From assembly GCA_009925045.1 (NCBI GenBank), contig RFQK01000002.1:1-28168 (forward strand): a stretch of 28,168 bases of DNA, in the 5' to 3' direction. The notes under the pieces were generated by a model. It was not told where the DNA came from, did no database searches, and worked only from the letters and a program-made list of their open reading frames with translations. Shown here piece after piece: positions 23,715-28,168 of this stretch. The position numbers and the translations under genes were made by a program. The DNA is from Methylococcaceae bacterium. Its GTDB lineage: Bacteria; Pseudomonadota; Gammaproteobacteria; Methylococcales; Methylomonadaceae. The first letter of the stretch is position 1; each line of letters opens with the position of its first letter.

Positions 23715-24989
23715 ATGGCTAAAATCGTTGTGTTAGGTGCGGGTATTGGCGGCGTGCCAATGGCCTATGAAATGAAAGAAATGGTGGGTAAACAACATGA
23801 AGTCGTGGTGATATCTGATTCACCTACGTTTCATTTTGTGCCTTCAAATCCTTGGGTTCCACCTAAGTGGCGTAAACCGCAAGATCTTAAAATTGAACTC
23901 GCCCCAGTCATGAAGAAAAAGGGTATTGAGTTTGTGCAGAAAAAAGCGGTCAAAGTCGATCCTCCTGCCAATAAAGTCGATCTCGAAGATGGCAGTTCCA
24001 TTGAATATGATTATTTGATTATTGCTACCGGTCCACGCCTGGCTTTTGATGAAGTGCCTGGCTTGGGGCCAGAAGGCTTTACCAGTTCGGTTTGTCATGT
24101 CGATCATGCCGCTGTTGCTGCGGTAGATTTTGATAAATTATTAGAAAATCCAGGTCCTATCGTGATCGGTGCGGTTCAAGGCGCTTCTTGTTTTGGTCCG
24201 GCTTACGAATACTTGATGATTCTGGAAACCGAATTACGTCGTCGTAAAATTCGCGATAAAGTCCCGATGACTTTCGTCACTTCTGAACCTTATATTGGTC
24301 ATTTAGGCTTAGGGGGTGTGGGTGATACCAAAGGTCTGTTGGAAAGTGCCTTGCGTGAAAAGACCATCAAGTGGATTACTAATGCCAAAGTAGATCGTAT
24401 CGAAGACGGTATGATGTATGTCACCGAAGTGGATGATCTGGCTAATGAAAAACAAAAACATGAAGTGCCGTTTAAGCACTCTATGATGTTGCCAGCTTTT
24501 ACCGGTGTAGATGCCGTCCGTTTTTCTGGTGCCGAAGGTTTGACCAATCCCCGTGGTTTTGTGATCGTTGATCAACATCAACGTAATCCGACCTTTAAAA
24601 ATATCTACTCGGTGGGTGTTTGTGTCGCTTTGCCACCCGTTGAAAAAACACCTTTACCGGTCGGCACACCGAAAACCGGTTATATGATTGAGTCTATGGT
24701 AACTGCTACGGCGCACAATATTCGCGATGAATTAGCCGGTAAAGAGCCTTCAGATATTCCTAGTTTAAGTGCTCTGTGTCTGGCTGATTTGGGTGATACC
24801 GGTGTTGCCTTCTTAGCCGTGCCACAAATCCCCCCCCGTAACACCACCTGGTCGAATCACGGTAAATGGGTGCATCTGGCCAAAATTGCTTTTGAAAAAT
24901 ATTTTATGCGTAAAGTCAGAAAAGGGATCAGCGAGCCTTTCTATGAGCGCTTAACTCTGAAACTGATGGGCGTAGTACGTCTGAAATAA
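23715..24989 (+). CDS. sqr: Sulfide:quinone oxidoreductase, type I-like
   Basis: A 424-residue FAD protein that oxidises sulfide to polysulfide or sulfur and passes electrons to the quinone pool at the inner membrane. FAD binding is shown by VVLGAGIGGVPMAYEM (residues 5-20) and IIATGPRLAF. The three redox cysteines known from the Acidithiobacillus ferrooxidans enzyme (128, 160, 356) are all present as Cys127, Cys159 and Cys355. His131 and His196 match its His132 and His198. The C-terminal amphipathic membrane anchor is recognisable (KWVHLAKIAFEKYFMRK, SEPFYERL). GGAGAG lies 5-10 bases before the ATG. It is followed 10 bases later by a small membrane protein and then a terminator, so the two form one unit. 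With no other sulfur genes in view, sulfide detoxification or supplementary electron input are both possible. Confidence 0.93.
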   Translation: MAKIVVLGAGIGGVPMAYEMKEMVGKQHEVVVISDSPTFHFVPSNPWVPPKWRKPQDLKIELAPVMKKKGIEFVQKKAVKVDPPANKVDLEDGSSIEYDYLIIATGPRLAFDEVPGLGPEGFTSSVCHVDHAAVAAVDFDKLLENPGPIVIGAVQGASCFGPAYEYLMILETELRRRKIRDKVPMTFVTSEPYIGHLGLGGVGDTKGLLESALREKTIKWITNAKVDRIEDGMMYVTEVDDLANEKQKHEVPFKHSMMLPAFTGVDAVRFSGAEGLTNPRGFVIVDQHQRNPTFKNIYSVGVCVALPPVEKTPLPVGTPKTGYMIESMVTATAHNIRDELAGKEPSDIPSLSALCLADLGDTGVAFLAVPQIPPRNTTWSNHGKWVHLAKIAFEKYFMRKVRKGISEPFYERLTLKLMGVVRLK

Positions 24990-24999
24990 GAGGTGACTA

Positions 25000-25200
25000 A
25001 TGACAATTGATCGATTGGTAATGGCCTTTGCGGGCAGTTTTATTCTGATTAGCTTGGCTCTGGCTCAATGGCATTCGGTCAATTGGTTATGGTTCACCGC
25101 TTTTGTCGGCGCCAATTTATTGCAAGCCGCTTTTACCGGTTTCTGTCCATTAGCCATCATCCTTAAGAAACTGGGTATCAAGTCCGGCTGTGCTTTTTAG
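25000..25200 (+). CDS. DUF2892 / YgaP-type small membrane protein
   Basis: A 66-residue protein with two membrane helices (about residues 5-22 and 28-46), a [13 protein letters not shown] motif and a final Cys. This is the layout of the inner-membrane domain family DUF2892, also found behind the rhodanese domain of YgaP. GAGGTG stands just before the ATG. It is directly behind sqr and ends 18 bases before a terminator. Members often accompany sulfide or sulfane-sulfur genes, so a role in the same process is likely, although the biochemical function of the family is not established. Confidence 0.82.
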   Translation: MTIDRLVMAFAGSFILISLALAQWHSVNWLWFTAFVGANLLQAAFTGFCPLAIILKKLGIKSGCAF

Positions 25201-25218
25201 TTTTTGGTCCAACTCCAT

Positions 25219-25244
25219 AGCCAGGCTTAGTCCTGGCTTTTTTT
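25219..25244 (+). terminator. Rho-independent terminator of the sqr unit
   Basis: AGCCAGG (25219-25225) and CCTGGCT (25232-25238) make a perfect seven-base GC-rich stem with a six-base loop, followed by a run of seven T's. It lies between the convergent ends of the DUF2892 gene and lpxH. On the minus strand no T run follows. Confidence 0.9.
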
Positions 25245-25249
25245 GGGCT

Positions 25250-25975
25250 TTATAAAAGCTGTTCGCTAAATTTCACCCCATCCCAGCTAAGGTAGGCGCC
25301 GCGCTCTTTGGTCCAGTCAGATAACACTATACGTTGGGCGGGTTGGGTATCCAGCAAAAAATGATGAGTATCAGGTCGGTGGGTATGACCGTGAATCAGC
25401 CAGACACAAGCATAGGTATGTAACATCGTTTCAACGGTCGCTTGATTAACGTCCATAATCTCTTGGGTCTTACCGCGTTTGTGATAATGACTGCGTAGTC
25501 GATACCAGCGCGCCGCCAGTAGACGCAACCATAAAGGTTTGGCCAGAACATTGCTTTGCCATTCAGGCTGACGGGATTTCTGCCTAAAGGCCTGGTAAGC
25601 CAGGTCGTCTGTGCAAAGCAAGTCACCATGGGTTAATAAAACGCCTTGATTGCCCAGTTCGATTAGGGCAAAGTCAGCCAGCAATTCAATGCCGGTATCT
25701 TGGCAAAAAGTTTGGCCTAACAAGAAATCGCGATTACCACGGATCATGTAAATCTGCGTACCCTGTTCAGACAGTTGTTTTAGGCTGTGTTTAATCGATG
25801 GGATAGGAGGGGTATTGTTGTCATCGCCTATCCAGGCATCAAATAAGTCCCCCAGAATATAAAGGCTTTTAGCCTCAGGGGCTATGTGTTGCAAGTAATG
25901 CAGAAAACGTCTGGTGATCTCGGGTTTATCGAGACTCAGATGTAGATCGGATATGAAGTGAATGATAGTATTCAA
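25250..25975 (-). CDS. lpxH: UDP-2,3-diacylglucosamine diphosphatase
   Basis: A 241-residue peripheral inner-membrane enzyme (240 in E. coli) that hydrolyses UDP-2,3-diacylglucosamine to lipid X in lipid A synthesis. All metallophosphoesterase motifs are present: Asp10 and His12 (SDLHL), Asp43 (LGDLFDAW), Asn81 (RGNRDF), His116 (THGD), and His195, 197 and 199 (HGHTHRP). The start is a TTG at 25975; no ATG or GTG fits the conserved N-terminus, and no clear ribosome-binding site precedes it. The TTG is 15 bases behind the hairpin that follows the cyclophilin gene, so expression may depend on read-through. Confirms a Gram-negative outer membrane. Confidence 0.93.
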   Translation of the reverse strand: MNTIIHFISDLHLSLDKPEITRRFLHYLQHIAPEAKSLYILGDLFDAWIGDDNNTPPIPSIKHSLKQLSEQGTQIYMIRGNRDFLLGQTFCQDTGIELLADFALIELGNQGVLLTHGDLLCTDDLAYQAFRQKSRQPEWQSNVLAKPLWLRLLAARWYRLRSHYHKRGKTQEIMDVNQATVETMLHTYACVWLIHGHTHRPDTHHFLLDTQPAQRIVLSDWTKERGAYLSWDGVKFSEQLL

Positions 25976-25989
25976 AAGCTTTGAAAATC

Positions 25990-26013
25990 GGCGCCGGAAA
26001 AAGAACCGGCGCC
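25990..26013 (-). terminator. GC-rich hairpin between the cyclophilin gene and lpxH
   Basis: GGCGCCGG (25990-25997) and CCGGCGCC (26006-26013) are perfect eight-base inverted repeats with an eight-base loop. On the minus strand the stem starts 7 bases after the cyclophilin stop and is followed by GATTTT, a weak T tract. A leaky terminator or processing site is likely, because lpxH follows 15 bases later. Confidence 0.6.
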
Positions 26014-26020
26014 AAACGTG

Positions 26021-26602
26021 TTAGTCAATAACTTCTGCGCTTTCAATTACGATATCGGTTTTAGGAACATCCTGATGGCCGCCGCGATTACCGGTAGGTT
26101 GTTTCGCCATCGCATCGACAACGTCCATACCTTCGATCACTTCACCAAATACTGCGTAACCCCAACCGCTTGGGCTTGGGCTGGTGTGGTCCAGAAAGCT
26201 ATTATCTTTATAGTTGATAAAGAACTGGGCGGTGGCAGAATGCGGAGCATTGGTTCTGGCCATTGCAATCGTACCGCGTTTGTTTTTTAAACCATTGTTG
26301 GCTTCGTTCTCAATTTGTTCGTGGGTGTTTTTCTGGTTGAAGCCGATGTCAAAGCCACCGCCTTGCGCCATAAAGCCAGGGATAATGCGATGAAAAATAG
26401 TGTCAGTATAGAAGCCTTCTTGAACATAGCGGACAAAATTCGCGACTGTGACAGGCGCTTTTTCAGCATTTAATTGAATAACGACTGCACCTAATGATGT
26501 AGTCAGTTTAACTTTGGTTTGTGTGTCAGACATGGTTTTTTCCTTTGCAAATGAAAGGTTTGAAAGTAAAAGTAATAATACAACGAACAGTTTTTTGTAC
26601 AT
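26021..26602 (-). CDS. Peptidyl-prolyl cis-trans isomerase, cyclophilin type, with two possible starts
   Basis: A cyclophilin that isomerises proline peptide bonds. The catalytic fold is marked by [13 protein letters not shown] (with the catalytic Arg), [16 protein letters not shown] and [17 protein letters not shown]. From the ATG at 26602 (AGGA eight to nine bases upstream) it has 193 residues and a signal peptide ending near SFAKEK, giving a periplasmic, PpiA-like product. An internal ATG at 26533 (residue 24) has a better ribosome-binding site (AAAGGA) and begins [10 protein letters not shown], the usual start of cytoplasmic PpiB. A 170-residue cytoplasmic form is therefore also possible. 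It is divergent from cysS and upstream of lpxH, the ppiB-cysS-lpxH neighbourhood common in gammaproteobacteria. Confidence 0.93.
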   Translation of the reverse strand: MYKKLFVVLLLLLSNLSFAKEKTMSDTQTKVKLTTSLGAVVIQLNAEKAPVTVANFVRYVQEGFYTDTIFHRIIPGFMAQGGGFDIGFNQKNTHEQIENEANNGLKNKRGTIAMARTNAPHSATAQFFINYKDNSFLDHTSPSPSGWGYAVFGEVIEGMDVVDAMAKQPTGNRGGHQDVPKTDIVIESAEVID

Positions 26603-26651
26603 AATGGGATCCTGTAAACGCCCTAGCCGCAGAATTCTATGTGTTTTTATC

Positions 26652-26681
26652 TTGAAAGAGAAGCTGGAATCTTGATAGATT
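26652..26681 (+). promoter_or_regulatory. Candidate promoter of cysS
   Basis: TTGAAA (26652-26657; 5 of 6) and TAGATT (26676-26681; 4 of 6) are 18 bases apart, about 35 bases before the cysS ATG. No T-box or other long leader structure was seen. Confidence 0.3.
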
Positions 26682-26715
26682 GCCCAGTCTTTTGTCGGAT
26701 TGATCAGTCAAAATC

Positions 26716-28089
26716 ATGTTAAAAATCTATAACACCCTGACCCGCAACAAAGAGGTTTTTCAACCCAGACAGCATCCCAAGGTTGGTATGTATGTCTGCG
26801 GGATGACAGTTTATGACTACTGTCACATTGGTCACGCCCGGGTTATGGTGGTTTTCGATACCGTTGCCCGCTATTTACGTCATCTCGGATATGAGCTGAC
26901 CTATGTGCGTAATGTAACCGATATTGATGACAAAATTATTCAACGTGCCAATGAAAGGGGCGAGGCTTTTACGGCACTGACCGAGCGATTTATTGAGGCT
27001 ATGCACGAAGACGAGCGTGCCTTGTCTGTATTGCCACCGGACATTGAACCTCGCGCTACACAATCCATTCCCGATATTGTCAATATGATTCAAAATCTGA
27101 TTGCCAAGGGATATGCCTATGTTGGGAGCAACGGGGATGTGTTTTACGCCGTGGGACAGTTTGCCAGTTATGGCCAACTATCCGGTAAGAATATCGAAGA
27201 CTTGCAAGCCGGTGAACGAGTGAATGTTGATCAGGCCAAGCGCGATCCTTTGGATTTTGTGTTGTGGAAAATGGCCAAGCCCGGCGAACCATCGTGGGAA
27301 TCGCCATGGGGATTAGGCCGACCAGGCTGGCATATTGAATGCTCAGCGATGTCGACTTGCTGCCTGGGTAATCATTTTGATATTCACGGTGGTGGTATGG
27401 ATTTGCAGTTCCCGCATCATGAGAACGAAATTGCCCAATCTGAAGCCTCTACTGGTGAAACCTTTGTGAATTATTGGATGCACAATGGCTTTGTGCGGGT
27501 CAATGAAGAAAAGATGTCCAAATCTTTAGGTAATTTCTTCACGGTACGCGAAGTACTTAAGCAGTACCGTCCTGAGATTATTCGTTTTTTCATTTTATCC
27601 AGCCATTATCGCAGTCCTTTAAATTACTCGGACGAACAACTCAATGATGCGGGTCTGGCTTTAACACGTCTTTATACCGCTTTGAGAGGCGTTGAATGCA
27701 GCGAAAGCCCTCTACTGGAGGATTACGTCAAACGTTTTGAAGAAGCGATGAATGACGACTTTAATACAGCGGTGGCTTTAGCCGTCTTGTTTGATTTGGC
27801 CAGAGAACTGAATAAAGCTGAAAACAAGCTGCCTTATGCTGTGACCTTAAAAACGCTGGCTGGGCTTCTGGGTTTACTGCAGGATGATGTTGAAAAATTT
27901 CTCAAGGGTTCTGCCAGTCAACAAGGTTTGGATGAAGAAGCAATTGAGCAGTTGATCAGCGAGCGTGCTGCGGCTAAAGCGAATAAACAATGGGCGCAGG
28001 CTGACGCCATTCGTGATCAATTAAAAGCGCAAGGCATCGTTCTGGAAGATGTGGCGGGTGGTCAAACGCTTTGGCGCAGGGAAAATTAA
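26716..28089 (+). CDS. cysS: Cysteinyl-tRNA synthetase
   Basis: Charges tRNA-Cys with cysteine in the cytoplasm. The 457 residues (461 in E. coli) are intact. They include the class I HIGH motif (residues 37-40), KMSKS (266-270), and the zinc ligands Cys28, Cys209, His234 and Glu238 that give cysteine selectivity. [17 protein letters not shown] and [13 protein letters not shown] are highly conserved. The ATG at 26716 aligns with the E. coli start ([10 protein letters not shown]), although no strong ribosome-binding site precedes it. The next gene starts two bases after the stop, suggesting co-transcription. Confidence 0.97.
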   Translation: MLKIYNTLTRNKEVFQPRQHPKVGMYVCGMTVYDYCHIGHARVMVVFDTVARYLRHLGYELTYVRNVTDIDDKIIQRANERGEAFTALTERFIEAMHEDERALSVLPPDIEPRATQSIPDIVNMIQNLIAKGYAYVGSNGDVFYAVGQFASYGQLSGKNIEDLQAGERVNVDQAKRDPLDFVLWKMAKPGEPSWESPWGLGRPGWHIECSAMSTCCLGNHFDIHGGGMDLQFPHHENEIAQSEASTGETFVNYWMHNGFVRVNEEKMSKSLGNFFTVREVLKQYRPEIIRFFILSSHYRSPLNYSDEQLNDAGLALTRLYTALRGVECSESPLLEDYVKRFEEAMNDDFNTAVALAVLFDLARELNKAENKLPYAVTLKTLAGLLGLLQDDVEKFLKGSASQQGLDEEAIEQLISERAAAKANKQWAQADAIRDQLKAQGIVLEDVAGGQTLWRREN

Positions 28090-28090
28090 T

Positions 28091-28168
28091 ATGTCGGATA
28101 TGAAAGACCAGTCTTTGCAATTTTATCTGGACAAACTGGCGTCCAAAGATGCAACTCCGGGTGGAGGC
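28091..28168 (+). CDS. Cyclodeaminase/cyclohydrolase family protein, N-terminal fragment
   Basis: Only 26 codons are present before the window ends. The sequence QSLQFYLDKLASKDATPGGG matches the N-terminus of the formiminotransferase-cyclodeaminase family, including the TPGGG motif. In methylotrophs this family includes FchA, the methenyl-tetrahydrofolate cyclohydrolase of C1 metabolism. AGGGA lies 9-13 bases before the ATG at 28091; a second ATG at 28100 is also possible. The gene starts one base after cysS. Its exact substrate cannot be settled from the fragment. Confidence 0.72.
   Translation, partial: MSDMKDQSLQFYLDKLASKDATPGGG

Noticed and set aside
1..28168. tRNA or rRNA genes, insertion sequences, phage genes, CRISPR arrays, toxin-antitoxin or defence genes
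   Set aside because: Gaps between genes are all about 200 bases or less, and none shows a cloverleaf, regularly spaced repeats, transposase sequence or terminal inverted repeats with target duplications.

Overview
The window reads as chromosomal DNA of a gammaproteobacterium. A methanotroph of the Methylococcales is the best guess, but this is an inference and no methane or methanol oxidation gene lies in the window. Pointers to it are PEP carboxylase, the start of a methenyl-tetrahydrofolate cyclohydrolase-type gene after cysS, an NhaD antiporter, a 1222-residue flavin/Fe-S oxidoreductase and a type I sulfide:quinone oxidoreductase. Gene packing is tight. No tRNA, rRNA, insertion sequence, phage gene or CRISPR array was seen, and no gap between genes exceeds about 200 bases.

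Layout. 1-788: C-terminal part of a copper P-type ATPase, overlapping tail to tail with a PhnA/YjdM zinc-ribbon gene. 1139-3636 (minus): a two-gene unit for a divergent cytochrome bd-type oxidase that has lost many canonical residues. 3697-7530: a LysR regulator divergent from ppc, with two palindromes between them. 7560-9530 (minus): phoB-phoR behind a plausible Pho box. 9579-11806 (minus): hypF, broken by a deletion of about 40 nt. 11857-17067 (minus): nhaD, preceded by the giant oxidoreductase, which joins the two halves of an NfnAB-like enzyme in one chain. 17093-17864 (minus): secF with an internal deletion of about 155 nt and no secD beside it. 17955-20556 (minus): trkH and an orphan periplasmic adaptor. 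20687-23515 (plus): gcvH, dgkA, a PfkB kinase, mazG and a small secreted protein. 23594-25244 (plus): promoter, structured leader, sqr, a DUF2892 membrane protein and a strong terminator. 25250-26602 (minus): lpxH and a cyclophilin with two plausible starts. 26716 to the end (plus): cysS and the first 26 codons of a cyclodeaminase/cyclohydrolase gene.

Themes. Several genes concern electron flow and ion gradients: bd-like oxidase, SQR, the Nfn-like fusion, NhaD, TrkH and CopA. Two of the 25 genes seen (hypF, secF) carry frame-shifting internal deletions whose downstream halves are still recognisable in another frame. They are therefore either recent lesions or assembly errors. The best candidates for new biology are the ligand-altered bd-type oxidase and the single-chain Nfn-like oxidoreductase with an unexplained N-terminal domain of about 280 residues.
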